NCBI RefSeq assembly: GCF_905220565.1
Contig: NC_059422.1
Span: forward strand, 5,550,001-5,614,000
Length of the DNA stretch: 64,000 nt
Direction: 5' to 3'
DNA from: Melitaea cinxia
Lineage: Eukaryota > Arthropoda > Insecta > Lepidoptera > Nymphalidae
Shown: positions 11,619 to 21,496 of the stretch, one piece after another
Layout of the letters: every line of letters begins with the position of its first letter
How positions within the stretch are numbered: the first letter of the stretch is position 1
Made by a program: the position numbers and the translations under genes
Notes under the pieces: model-generated
What the model was told of the DNA's origin: nothing
Database searches by the model: none
Seen by the model: the letters and a program-made list of their open reading frames with translations, nothing else

Positions 11619-11898
11619 CTATTCATTTTCTTTCTTTATAACTTGTAATGCATTACCATCATTTCTATTTGGTCTATTTGGTTTCGATGCTGATTGTGCT
11701 AAATTCTCTTCTAATTTTCGATCTTCTATAGCATTTCTCCTTTGAATTTCATCCTTTTTCTTCTCGAAATCCTTCTTTTGCTTAACTCTCTTTAGCCGGA
11801 AGACCTCTTCTCTTTCCTTCTCTTCTAACTCGGAGAGGATATAATGCGACGTTACATTCAATCTTGGTATGACGATCTTTGCCAGAACATTTGATTTC
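11619..11898 (-). CDS. Terminal exon of an unidentified coiled-coil protein
   Basis: The minus strand has an acceptor TTTATTTTTTTAAG ending at 11899, followed by one base of a split codon and 92 codons to TAG at 11619-11621. The protein end contains KSNVLAKIVIPRLNVTSHY, then a highly charged helix (LSELEEKEREEVFRLKRVKQ, then KKDFEKKKDEIQRRNAIEDR), then an N/P/K-rich tail ending KKENE. The first in-frame TTG is not a start; the frame stays open to the splice site. The composition fits a cytoskeletal or ciliary coiled-coil protein, but no family is recognised. The preceding exon must end two bases into a codon and was not found. It may belong to the same gene as 18309-18511, which is unproved. 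Confidence 0.6.
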
Positions 11899-12334
11899 CT
11901 TAAAAAAATAAATACAAAGAAATTAGTATGAGTCGAGTAATTAACGCCATTTTTAGTTTAACTTTAGTCAAAGAGGGTTATATTAAATTTCATTTCATGA
12001 AGAAATTATTTTATTTAATTAATAAAATAATATTTTTAACGATCTCTAATGCTGTGGGCTAAGAGAAAAAAAAAATCTAAAAGAATTGACGCTGCAACAA
12101 TTACACCCACAGGAGATAAGAAGGCTAGTGCATTTTTGCTCCGAGAATCGTAATTGTGATTCAACGAACTGCTACTATTGACAACTACTAAAGTTTTTGG
12201 CGTTAATCCACGAGAACATTATTTATACTGGATCTACTCGTGTTTATAAATAACTAAATTTAAGTTCTGTATTGTAAATTAAAATCAAATAAATTTATTA
12301 AAATAAGCTATAAAAACAACTTTATATCGTCATT
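11899..12334. other. Probable intron, no gene
   Basis: A frame open for about 60 codons on the minus strand at 12045-12230 was considered as an exon, but its splice phases do not fit the exon at 11898. No repeat is recognised. Confidence 0.35.
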
Positions 12335-12490
12335 TTAGACATTAAATAAATAAATATCTACACAATACACACACGGTCATTTGTTCCTAAAACAAGCAAC
12401 TTTATGCTTGTGTTATGGGTAACAGCCGACTGGTTCTACATATTGTTTTTTTGATAAACATAGTTATAAATAATAGATATATAAATAAAT
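12335..12490 (-). mobile_element. S3 SINE body
   Basis: On the minus strand it reads GTCGGCTGTTACCCATAACA and CAAGCATAAAGTTGCTTG, then a phase-shared GACCGTGTGTGTATTGT end. The tRNA-like head is missing. Confidence 0.55.
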
Positions 12491-12494
12491 ATTT

Positions 12495-12690
12495 ATATTA
12501 TCATTGTAAAAAGTGACGCCACCACTGATTCGAAATATAGGTTCTGCAGAAAAGAATAGGTGATAAACTTCGCAATCACTTATAAAAAACTTTATTTTAA
12601 TATAGAATTGGCAATATCTTGCATGAATACAACGTCACTAAACCCACACATCTTTATCATTTATATAATCCTGCACCAAATAATAAATAA
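12495..12690 (+). mobile_element. Family F repeat
   Basis: It contains CCACTGATTCGAAATATAGG, TTGGCAATATCTTGCATGAA and CACACATCTTTATCATTTAT, in the same order as at 31915. Confidence 0.65.
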
Positions 12691-12929
12691 GCTTTGGCTT
12701 TCAATTTGCTTTTTTTTGTGCAATATTCCAAAATTTCAAAATGAACTCCTAATTCTCATTCATACTTCATCGCCTCGAAAATAAACATGGCGCCGCATAA
12801 AACTATAAGCTTATACTTCCATTAAGAACTGACGAACTTTGAACATAAAGGAAAAACTTGTGCATAGTATCTTTGTTTTATAAAGGATATTACACAGCAT
12901 AAAAGTTTAATAGAAAATTCGCCAAATTA

Positions 12930-13132
12930 TAAACGCCACACACTCAACGGCCCGCAGTAGGATTTTCTCCCGTGTTGGGAGTCCGGAAATACACACAATA
13001 GACATGCACAAACGCTCAGACCACGACAAACATCTATATGGCCAGTACAAATATCTTTCGTTAGCGGGGTTCGAACCCGCGACCGTCAGCGCAACAGTCT
13101 GCAACTGTGACCGCTGCGCCAACGCGTCGTCA
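12930..13132 (-). mobile_element. S4 tRNA-derived SINE
   Basis: On the minus strand the head reads GCGTTGGCGCAGCGGTCAC and the B box is GGTTCGAACCCCG. The body includes TGTTTGTCGTGGTCTGAGCG and ends GGAGAAAATCCTACTGCGG then CCGTTGAGTGTG. Relatives lie at 32455, 50088 and 61000. The 71-residue open frame within it is not a gene. Confidence 0.75.
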
Positions 13133-13319
13133 AAAAATTATGTCCACGACTGGGTTAGCCAGGGAATATGCTGAAATGCACGAATTAGTGGACGTAAGAT
13201 CCCATATCATAGAGAAATAAATAAATTAACACCTCAAACTCAACTACCTTCAGTAATATTTGGATCCTGTGTCGGGCGTTCGACAACACAACATAAAAGC
13301 AGAAATTCACAGATTATGC

Positions 13320-13665
13320 CAAAAATATTCATGACTAATTTATATATTAATACGTGAAGCAAAAACTTTGTACCCCATTTTACGAAAATTGCGCGAACGG
13401 AGGAGTATGAAATTTCACACACTAATACTTTATACAGAGAAGTAGTGTAGAATGCTAATATTTTTTTAACTATGTATAAAACACATTAAATTAATAAAAA
13501 AAAACATTACACTCACTACCATGTATTTGACACACACACACATACATACTCTTTTGTTTATTATTATAGAAGTATAGTCTTTGACAACAGAACCTTAATA
13601 ATGTTTAAACTTATAATTTAAATTAATTACCGGCAAATATCGATCACTGGGCGACCACAATTACG
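13320..13665 (-). mobile_element. M1 repeat
   Basis: It shares CGGAGGAGTATGAAATTTC, GACAACAGAACCTTAATAAT and CTGGGCGACCAC with copies at 34680 and 59290 in the opposite orientation. It contains a CA-rich microsatellite at the position where the 59-kb copy has GT repeats. Confidence 0.55.
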
Positions 13666-14188
13666 AATTAATACGTAATATTTGTCATATACAGGGATTG
13701 AAACTATTCTAACTTCACCAGGACTTGGAAAATGTAAATGGGTAAAGTAGTAATCGAATCATTATCTCCAATTTTGTTGTACCCTATTTAACTTATATAC
13801 GATTAAATGTTTTTAGTCATTATTGCAAACAATTTTGATTATTAACATATAAAGGCAAGCTGCGCGTTAATTTCAAACTTAAGCGGTCAATTAATTAAGA
13901 AACAAACTCAATTCTATCAAGCTTTTAAAAGTTTAGATATCTATGAAACATTATGACACACGTGAAATACTATGAATGTTAGAAAAACTACAAAAGTCGA
14001 TAATATAGTGTATGGTTTTAACATAGTGTAGATAAATGTTTACTAATTAAAATAGCAAGGCTATTTATATATAGAAACCATTTATAAACACTTTATTAAG
14101 ACTTTTCCTTGAAAACACGTAATGAACTATAACTGTAAAGAACTCACTATAGACGGCGCCACGGTCGCTTAGACCGAATATAAAATCA
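13666..14188. other. AT-rich stretch, nothing recognised
   Basis: No gene, RNA or terminus is supported. Confidence 0.4.
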
Positions 14189-14318
14189 TCATATCAAAAA
14201 ATTTCGATCTAGCGGGTACATCGTTCCATAGCTTAATTGGCTAGAGCACCGACACGGTCAGTCGGAGATGCAGGTTCGATCCCAGCTGGAACGGTCGATT
14301 TTTGATATGATATAAAAA
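14189..14318 (+). mobile_element. tRNA-like sequence between inverted flanks
   Basis: 14222-14293 folds as a 72-nt cloverleaf. The acceptor is CGTTCCA with TGGAACG, the D stem GCTT with GAGC, the anticodon stem CCGAC with GTCGG, and the T arm has one mismatch around TTCGATC. The anticodon loop is ACGGTCA, so the triplet would be GGT (threonine), but position 33 is C instead of the near-universal T, so it may be a pseudogene. Outside, ATCATATCAAAAA at the left and TTTTTGATATGAT at the right are inverted copies. The second copy at 52908 shares the 3' half and flank. Confidence 0.6.
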
Positions 14319-14532
14319 AATGTTTAGAACACGTAAAGAATTTAGCTCGAATCTAGCTCTTACATAGAAATAACCAATCACATTATATAATTAATTTAAA
14401 AAAAAAAAAACAAAACTGTCAATTTGAAACATATAAACGTTTGCGTCACTAAGCGTCAGCGTCAGATGTTTTACACGATTTGAATCCTCATATTACTTTC
14501 ATGCCACAGACTAAACGTTATTCTTTTCTCAC

Positions 14533-14569
14533 AGAGTAACTCCAACAAAGCGTGTAAAGATAGTAAACT
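14533..14569 (-). CDS. Candidate 37-nt exon, weak
   Basis: The minus strand has TTTTTTTTAG, then 37 nt reading SLLSLHALLELL in phase zero, then donor GTGAGA. The phase follows on from the exon at 18309-18511, which ends at a codon boundary. Splice signals are good, but a frame this short carries little weight. Confidence 0.25.
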
Positions 14570-14889
14570 CTAAAAAAAACACTCTCCTATAACATAAATA
14601 AAGAACGAAAAAACCCCAAAATACAATATTGTCAAAGTTTTTCAACAAATTAAAACATAAAACGATTTAATTTTATCATCGCAGATAAATAGATTAACCA
14701 GGTCTTCGACCGAAAATAAGTAATTAATGGGCGAAGAGAAATTTTAAAATCACAGAGCCACGACTGAAACGGTTACGACTTTATGTATTCAGAAAAGTTT
14801 TCTGTTACAGGGTTGTCTCATAACATAAAATTAATTTTAATAAGTATAAATAATTTGATTTATTATTGTTTAAGCGTTCGATTAATACA

Positions 14890-15175
14890 GTAATAGATAA
14901 ACAAACAACCGCTCTGGAGTAATTGTATATGTGCTGTGTCGGTACCTGCACACCGGTGGTTTACGGGTTCGGTTCCGGTTTTGATGTCTGTCCTAGTAGG
15001 TCTACCCACCGTCCCTTGAAGTCCCTTGTTTGTCATCATAAATACCCGATAGCGATCGTTACTCATAGTAGGGAATGTATGATCCAGCAGTTGATCAGCA
15101 TGGATAAAGCTGTGATTCCTCTACTACACGGCGAAAGAGGCCTATGCCCAGCAGTGGGATGTTACAGCCTGAGGT
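14890..15175 (+). mobile_element. S1b SINE (alternative head)
   Basis: The head begins ACCGCTCTGGAGTAATTG and has the B box GGTTCGGTTCC. The body joins the standard S1 sequence (ATAGCGATCGTTACTCATAG) and tail (GGCCTATGCCCAGCAGTGGG). The frames over it are not genes. Confidence 0.7.
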
Positions 15176-16317
15176 ATTATATATTATAGATTCAGAAACT
15201 AAGAAACTAAGTGTAATTAATCTAAATCAAACATTAATTAAAATTTCAAAAACATACTTAAAAAAATAGTATCTGCAGTATTTTGACAGCACTTTCAAAT
15301 ACTTATTTCTAATTTGTTTCAATTCAAACTACTGTAGTTTTTCCTAATTAAATATCTGCATTCTAATTCGATTCATATATTTTTAATTTAAAGTAACAGA
15401 TAAAGTACTTTAGAGAAAGTTTAACTGAAGCATTTTAGGGAAATTTCAGTTCTACAATTGTTCAAAAGAATCATCCATCTTTCTATTAAAATAATAATTT
15501 ACAAAAATTTTAATTTATAGTTTGCCTATTACAATTACCAGATAAATTAATAAAACAAGTAAAACTTCTTTAGTTTCTCCTACAGTAATATACGAAATGT
15601 AACACTCTCTCTTTCTATTCGCACTGACTTATATTTCCCTCTTAATTTCCGTTCGCCTCACCCAACCACACTATTCGTAACTCTCTCGTCACGCATTCAT
15701 CAGCTTACTCCCCAAGTCAAGCATGCGTAAAAAAGTTCTACTTAAAAAAAATTAAAAAAATGTTCAACCCTACGCTAGCCAAGTTTAGGTGGTTAAATAA
15801 CAGGGGTGTCACTCTTGTAGTCAATTAGCGGGGACAACTCCGGCTATTTTAGTTGGCTTTAATATTTAAATACGGCATTACGAAACTTTGCGATTTCGAA
15901 ATAGCAAACCATTTCTATTATACTTAATACGGAATATCGAAATTTCCATATTATACCGATTGTTCCTTTTTACGGAATCGTTGGTAATAAAATAGCGACA
16001 TGAATTTTTAGTAGTATTAATTTAACCTATGTAAACCTTATTTAAATTTTATTTTTAGAATAAATACTATGGCTCATTTTCAACCTTTTTTTTTAAATAT
16101 TATTACAAAGATAAATTAGGTAAGCAATTAAATTCAATTAACCGCTATCTTTGTCTATATACGATTCATTATTTTGTTTATCCATACAACATGGTTACAG
16201 ACCTTTGCTTCAGCCGTAAGTACTCTTCACTCAAGTAAGGTATAAAATAACTGATGAATCTTCATTTTACAGATTACATTAATTTTTATTAAATTAATTG
16301 TACATATATATGTATAA
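15176..16317. other. Stretch without a gene
   Basis: 15600-15720 is pyrimidine-rich (CTCACCCAACCACACTATTC) and may be a repeat remnant. The rest is AT-rich. No coding or RNA is supported. Confidence 0.4.
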
Positions 16318-16385
16318 AGTAATGCTTTAATCGATTCGGAATATAGATTTGCAGAGAAGAATCGATAGGAAACTCCATATGTTAC
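16318..16385 (+). mobile_element. Family F fragment
   Basis: ATTCGGAATATAGATTTGCA followed by GAGAAGAATCGATAGGAAAC matches the centre of family F. Confidence 0.5.
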
Positions 16386-16689
16386 TCTATTCAAATATAA
16401 AAATAACAGAAGATATGCGTTGTGTGTGTGCTCATGAGTCTGTGTTGGAGTATGTAACACATGTGTGTGATTATTATTGTTGTGATTATTACATATACAA
16501 ATAGGGTCGAAGGCGTAAAACGATATAAGCGAACAGATTCTGTTTCATACAGCACAGTCACTGTCAATCATACTTACGTGACATTTTGTTACCGCCACGC
16601 AGCAACACTTAAAATAAAGGAAAACAAAAAAAAACTCGAAATACGAAAATATATTTTTAAAAGTACAAAAGTATAAAAAGTACCACACG

Positions 16690-17150
16690 GTAGAGGCTCT
16701 ATTCACGTATCGGCTGGAATTTCTTCAAAAAGCCACACTGAGCTAGTGGTGATAGAAAATGAAATTTTCACTCTAGAAAGATACGTAACTGAAATTCTGA
16801 ATGACTACGTTCGTCCAATTTTAGTGGAAATGGGTGAGAATGTTTTATACAAGACAAAGCCCACCCGCATATAGCTCAGCCAGTGTGTTTGAGAAGAAGA
16901 AGTCAACACACACTTGGAGTACCCAGCACTCAGCCCCGACTTAATCTCAATTGAGCATGCACGGGACAAACTAGGACGACATGTACGTCGGCGGAATTCG
17001 CCGCCAATCACGTTAAGTGAGATAAAAGAAGCTCTAATAGAGTAATGGCAGAATATTCCACAGCATCGCCTCAAAAACCTAATAGAAAGTTTGCTAAATC
17101 GCATAACAGCAGTATTGCGAGCTCGCGGAGGCATTACAAATTACTAAAAT
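16690..17150 (+). pseudogene. Tc1-like transposase remnant
   Basis: Plus-strand translation gives IHVSAGISSKSHTELVV, then ERYVTEILNDYVRPILV, then LEYPALSPDLISIEHARDKL and ITAVLRARGGITNY. These match the C-terminal half of Tc1-family transposases, including the SPDL.PIEH block that precedes the third catalytic acidic residue. The frame is broken by at least two stops and an apparent frameshift, and the N-terminal DNA-binding region and the inverted ends were not found, so it is dead. The 109-residue minus-strand frame over it is a shadow. Confidence 0.8.
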
Positions 17151-17584
17151 GCCTGAAAACTGCACATCTGTAACCAATCTACATTTACGTAAATACTGGA
17201 AAGACTTAATATTAGGCAAGCATTAATATTTATTTTACACTTATTAAAAAAAAAAGCTTAATTTCTTTAATCTTTATTTTTCTTTCAAGCACATTAAAAT
17301 ATTCTTTAATTTAGTTTTTATTCCATAAAGCTAGGTCAAGTACTTTTGAAGATATTGAAGATGTTCTAACCGACCCTTTTTTTACGGTCCAGTTTATTTG
17401 AATTTATTACAAAAAACTCTAGAAAAAAAAAATAGTCTCATATATTGAAAAGTTCGATTAACCCTGTCGAAGTCTGTTGTCATTTAATTAATAGAATATT
17501 TTTTTAAAATTTAAATAATTTTTCAAATAAATATTTTCTTTATATATTAATACAAATGTTTTAAAACAAAAAAAAACGATGATT

Positions 17585-17755
17585 CAGGCAGAGCACAGCA
17601 GGAAATAAAAATAATAAATAAAATTTGAAGCAGCCCGACTGGGAAAGTACTTCAACGTTACAAAAGATCATAGCTGAATCTGCGGTGTTGCTGTGGTGAG
17701 TAAGGTGGTCAGATGTGGATCATGCTACCTGTACGCTTGTTTGCTACTTTTACAG
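17585..17755 (+). mobile_element. S2 fragment
   Basis: AGGCAGAGCACAGCAGGAAA, GCAGCCCGACTGGGAAAGTA and GTACGCTTGTTTGCTAC occur in S2 order. There are internal deletions and an insertion of AT-rich sequence. Confidence 0.65.
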
Positions 17756-17775
17756 TATAAAAATCAAATTTATTC

Positions 17776-18023
17776 TCTATATATACTAATATTATAAAAC
17801 TGCAGGGTTGATTTGTTTGTTTGAACACGCTAATCTCAGAAACCACAAGTCCGATTTGAAAAATTCTTTCTATATTAGATAGCTCATTTATTGAGGAAGA
17901 TTTTAGGCTACATATCATCACGCTAAGATTAAAAGGATTGGAGCACTAATGAAGAATGTTTCAAAATCGGGGTTTTTTTTCAAGAAACTATTCAACGCGG
18001 ACGAAGTCGCGGACAGTAGCTAG
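17776..18023 (+). mobile_element. Non-autonomous Helitron, H-B-related
   Basis: It starts TCTATATATACTAATATTAT and ends AACGCGGACGAAGTCGCGGA then CAGTAGCTAG, followed by T. The hairpin GCGGACGAAGTCGC is the same as H-B, but the interior differs, so it is a separate subfamily. Confidence 0.75.
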
Positions 18024-18109
18024 TATAATATACCACCTACCCAATACACATAATAAATATATATTACACCACCTACCCAATTTAGATAATAAGTTTCCTT
18101 CTATGTATG

Positions 18110-18245
18110 GGTTGTCTGGAAGAAATGGCTAATTAGCCATAAGTCCGCCCATTGTACTTCACTGTCTGTAACTATCTTTATGCTTTGTTTGTAATATATT
18201 TGTGGTGTACAATAAAGTATAAAATAATAATAAATAAATAATATA
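18110..18245 (+). mobile_element. LINE 3' end (L3-type)
   Basis: TGTCTGGAAGAAATGGCTAA, CATTGTACTTCACTGTCTG and GTACAATAAAGTATAAAAT with a short A/T tail. A near-copy is at 48420. No coding remains. Confidence 0.55.
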
Positions 18246-18308
18246 TGAATAGATCTAAAAACACATTAAATTCAGCTTAATGCTAAATATCTAAAAATAT
18301 TTTCATAC

Positions 18309-18511
18309 CAAATCTATATTTGAAATGCGACTTAACAGTGGAGATATATCAACGGCACCATCTCCTTTCTCCCATAACTCCCATGCTTCATTTATTGGTG
18401 AATTATTTGAGTAATTATGCAAATACAATGCCGAACAAAGGGCATTTAAGACTGGAATCATAAATAAGGACGAGGCGGGGTCAACGCAGCTTGGGCGTGG
18501 AAGGAAGGCGT
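18309..18511 (-). CDS. Internal exon of an unidentified host gene
   Basis: The minus strand has acceptor TTATCTAG, then 203 nt, then donor GTATGA. Two bases of a split codon are followed by 67 codons open throughout; the other two frames are closed. The peptide contains AFLPRPSCVDPASSLFMIPV, LNALCSALYLHNYSNNS, then EAWELWEKGDGAVDISPLLS and RISNIDL. Codon use and GC content differ clearly from the neighbouring AT-rich DNA. It reads like a helical domain. The family is not recognised. The exon ends on a codon boundary. The candidate exon 38316-38362 would supply the missing first base (G plus AC gives Asp). Confidence 0.7.
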
Positions 18512-18672
18512 CTAGATAACGTAGAAAGCAAATAAAAAAATATATTTAAAAGATGAATGTATTTTTTGATCTGTAAATATTCAATAATGAAAGAATGTTA
18601 ATTATTAAATAAATGTGTTTGTTCTCAAATAAAAAACCGACTTCTTTTTACATCAATAAGTTTAGTACTCGC

Positions 18673-18850
18673 TTCAGCCTGTGATATCCCACTGCTGGGC
18701 ATAGCCCTCTTTCCCCGTGTAGGAGAAGGATCAGATTTTGCTCCACTACGCTGCTACGTTAGCGGATATATTTACACTATAAGTAACGATCACTATCAGG
18801 TGTCCATGATAACAACCGGGACCGACGGCTTAAAGTGCTCTCCGAGACAC
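18673..18850 (-). mobile_element. S1 SINE 3' half
   Basis: TTCAGCCTGTGATATCCCAC, then ACTATAAGTAACGATCACTA and GACCGACGGCTTAAAGTGCT. The tRNA-like head is absent. Confidence 0.7.
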
Positions 18851-18891
18851 AAGTTTGTCAAGTTTAGTATACTATACATATTATTAGGGCT

Positions 18892-19060
18892 AACACAAAA
18901 ACTTCTAGTCAGACTTTGATCAAATTCAAATGAACCATAATTATGACAAATACAAAAAAAAATTATCATGATCGGTATCCAGTGCCCAGTAAAAAGTTAT
19001 CGAGTTACAAACGTCAAAAAATCATCGAATCGAGAACCTTATTCTTTTTTGAAGTTGTAA
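18892..19060 (+). mobile_element. Family G remnant
   Basis: GCCCAGTAAAAAGTTATCGA and CATCGAATCGAGAACCTTAT plus TTTTTTGAAGTTGTAA fit the G 3' end in decayed form. A CCGACTTCTTTTTACATC start lies nearby at 18636. Confidence 0.45.
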
Positions 19061-19615
19061 ATATGACTGAATTAAATTTTGTACTGTGCTATAAGTTTGT
19101 AATTTACCTAATGTTAAAGTTTGCCTAGTTATGAATCGAATGTTCATTTTACCACCCAAAACTTATTTCATTCAAAATTTTGGGATCTATTCTGTATTTA
19201 GATATTCGTTTAGCTTTTATCTATTTTCATACTAAAACCCAAAAAAAACGGGTACTTTTTTATTAAACTAGTCCCCCCATACATAAGTAGGTTTTCAGCG
19301 TTTTTATAAACTTTTTTTTGCATACATTATATTGGGCATATTATATTTTTTGAAATTTACTTAACTTAAAAACGACTCTTCCCGCATTTTTGGAAGACGC
19401 GAAAAATCTTAAAATCGAAACTAAACGTATATGAAACAACGAAATATATCTAATAATATCAATATAAAAAGTAATTCATTAACACGGGCATAAAGGAAAG
19501 CCTAAGCTCCCATTAAAACGTACTCTCAGTAACAAAGACGGCGTTATTACGTACAATTAGAAGGCAGTAATGTCATCTATTTCCGAGTAACCGATACTGA
19601 ATCGATAGGCGACCA
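19061..19615. other. Upstream stretch of the candidate gene
   Basis: AT-rich non-repetitive-looking sequence, with CpG-containing words increasing from 19500. No repeat is recognised. It could contain the promoter of the open frame at 19753. Confidence 0.35.
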
Positions 19616-19652
19616 CATATAATATTCATAATCGAGTCGAACAGATTTCAGA
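19616..19652 (+). promoter_or_regulatory. Possible TATA box and initiator
   Basis: CATATAATATT at about 19616 is followed about 30 bp later by TTTCAGAGTC, close to the insect initiator TCAGT. The spacing is right, but both motifs are degenerate. Confidence 0.3.
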
Positions 19653-19752
19653 GTCAAAGGGAATTGTAAACTATCGTAGCGTTTACACGATACGATGTAA
19701 TATCGTGAGGGTTTTAGACAACGATCAAATTACTGACGCCCGATCCCGAATT

Positions 19753-20004
19753 ATGAATAGGCAGGTTTGTTTTTTCAATGTGTATATTTGTGAAAGTGTC
19801 GTGATTATTTTTATGGTTTTTATGGTGGTACAGGAATCCTGTACCAATCCAATACCAGGATGGATCCTTTTTTGGAATAGTATATTGCTGTTGGCCATAG
19901 TAATCATAGCAGCGTTACAAGTTGGGATACCAGATACAGAGGAAAATTGGAATCTTCTAGCGGAATTTAGAGCAAAATTCGTCTTGAGAGTGTCTTCCGG
20001 ATAG
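19753..20004 (+). CDS. Candidate short membrane protein, unknown
   Basis: From ATG at 19753 to TAG at 20002-20004, 83 codons. The sequence has two hydrophobic segments, ESVVIIFMVFMVV and GWILFWNSILLLAIVIIAAL, and a soluble end containing PDTEENWNLLAEFRAKF. Alternatively 19765-19833 (GTTTGT to GTACAG, 69 nt, divisible by three) is an intron, leaving one hydrophobic segment. The frame is also open upstream to a GTG at 19705. The promoter-like motifs at 19616-19652 support transcription. No family is recognised. The complementary strand is open too, so an artefact is possible. Confidence 0.35.
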   Translation: MNRQVCFFNVYICESVVIIFMVFMVVQESCTNPIPGWILFWNSILLLAIVIIAALQVGIPDTEENWNLLAEFRAKFVLRVSSG

Positions 20005-20124
20005 ATCATTAGCTTAGAATGAAGTCAGGATGGATACGCGGTGGAGTCTACACATCCTTTTGTATATAACTTGTATATAAACTAAGTGTATAATAATCGG
20101 TTACCATGTAGTAACTAAGCGGCT

Positions 20125-20235
20125 ACCATTACCTATGGATGCTTGCCCACTGCAGGAACTGCTGATGAAGAAACACTATCTTCAGGACGTCCAACTACTC
20201 ACCACAGGAACACAACACTACGTTGGAGGTTATTT
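20125..20235 (-). mobile_element. S2 remnant
   Basis: GGCTACCATTACCTATGGA and TACTCACCACAGGAACACAA resemble S2 reversed. The copy is badly decayed. Confidence 0.35.
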
Positions 20236-20244
20236 GGCTATACG

Positions 20245-20342
20245 CTTCAGCCTGTAATATCCCACTACTGGGCATAAGCCTCTTTCTCCATGTAGGAGAA
20301 GAATCAGAGCTTAATCCACCACGCTGCTCCAATGCGGGTAGG

Positions 20343-20343
<1 letters not shown>
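20245..20343 (-). mobile_element. S1 tail ending in a microsatellite
   Basis: TTCAGCCTGTAATATCCCAC through CCAATGCGGGTAGGCGGATA. It stops exactly where the S1 word GGATATATTCC has become a TA repeat. Confidence 0.75.

Positions 20344-20380
<37 letters not shown>
20344..20380. repeat. TA dinucleotide microsatellite
   Basis: About 18 TA units that grow out of the GGATATA word of the adjoining S1 SINE. Confidence 0.9.
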
Positions 20381-20382
<2 letters not shown>

Positions 20383-20679
20383 ATATTTGGCTATGATCTC
20401 CTGTAATGTTGAGGTAAGGTTTCTTCTTCGCTTTACCTCGTAAAAATAAATAATAGTTATAAAAACTAAAAAACACGCTTTTATAAATAAAAAAATCACT
20501 TATTCCTGATGATCCTAATTAGGATAATGTAATAATCTTATCAAATTAGTGTATTGTCATCGTAGATGTAGTGGGTCAAGATAAAGTCCAAAAGAGTTGG
20601 TTACAAACATACAAACATATATGTGAAGCTAATAAAAAGCGTGTAAAACTGATAGCCAAAGAATATTATCTTGAAAAAA

Positions 20680-21017
20680 TCTATACAAATAAATAAAATT
20701 GGAGTGTCTGTTTGTAATATTAAAATAACTGTTCTTTACTGAATTCATACGTACACACGAGTATAAACGGTATATATACCAAAATAACATTTTTTTATAA
20801 TTTTTGTCTGTCTGTCTATATGTATGTTTGTTCCAGTTAATCTCTGAAACGGCTGTACCGATTTCGACGTGACTTTCTTTGGCAGATAGCTAATGTAATA
20901 AGAAATAACTTTGGCTACTTTTATCAGAAAAAATGTATTTATTTTATAACTCTGCGAACTAAGCAATAACTATTTTGTTAAATTCCACGCGGACGTAGTC
21001 GCGGGCATAGCCTCTAG
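20680..21017 (+). mobile_element. Helitron H-B
   Basis: It starts TCTATACAAATAAATAAAAT and ends with CGCGGACGTAGTCGCGGGC and a slightly extended ATAGCCTCTAG. The preceding base is T, not A, so the left border may be off by a base. The loop-side change (GTAGTC for GAAGTC) breaks one hairpin pair. Confidence 0.8.
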
Positions 21018-21377
21018 GCTCTGTTTCTCTGAACGCGATAATCTCAAGATGATAATGAATTTATTTATTTATTGTGTACACGATACGATTGCTCGAAAAA
21101 TTAATTGAATAGTTACAAAATGGTATAGTACGATTATAAAGTGATTTTTAAAGTACCTCTGATCGAAAGAACGGCTGGCAAATGCATAAATTATGCTCGT
21201 CTCTTGCGATCGGTCTTGTCATTAGCGTTTTAATTACCAGCTGTAATTTTACGTTCAATGTAGTCTGGATACATTTTAAATACGTTGAAAGGGTTTAGAA
21301 GTTAAAATACATAAGCGTCAAATATATATTTTATACTGTAATCTTTGGATTGTGATCTGTTCAAACATCATTTTGAC
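21018..21377. other. Stretch without a gene
   Basis: AT-rich, with a LINE-tail-like TTTATTTATTTATTGTGTAC at 21060. Nothing else is supported. Confidence 0.35.
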
Positions 21378-21490
21378 TAGCCCGTTGGCGCAATTTGTAG
21401 TGACGCTGCTTTCTGCTCCGGGGGTTTTGGTACGATACCCACCCCAATTCTGGGTGTAATATACATGTTTATTTATATGTATGTTTATCG
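21378..21490 (+). mobile_element. S3 SINE head and start of body
   Basis: CTAGCCCGTTGGCGCAATTT, TAGTGACGCTGCTTTCTGCT and a mutated B box (GGTACGATACCC) are followed by GTAATATACATGTTTATTTA. The body is cut by the family G element beginning at 21497. Confidence 0.65.
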
Positions 21491-21496
21491 AAAAAT

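Noticed and set aside
12045..12230. 60-codon open frame on the minus strand as an exon next to 11898
   Set aside because: No donor gives the two-base phase needed by the 11898 exon, and the acceptor is poor.
16805..17134. 109-residue minus-strand frame
   Set aside because: The plus strand is clearly a decayed Tc1-like transposase; the minus frame is its shadow.
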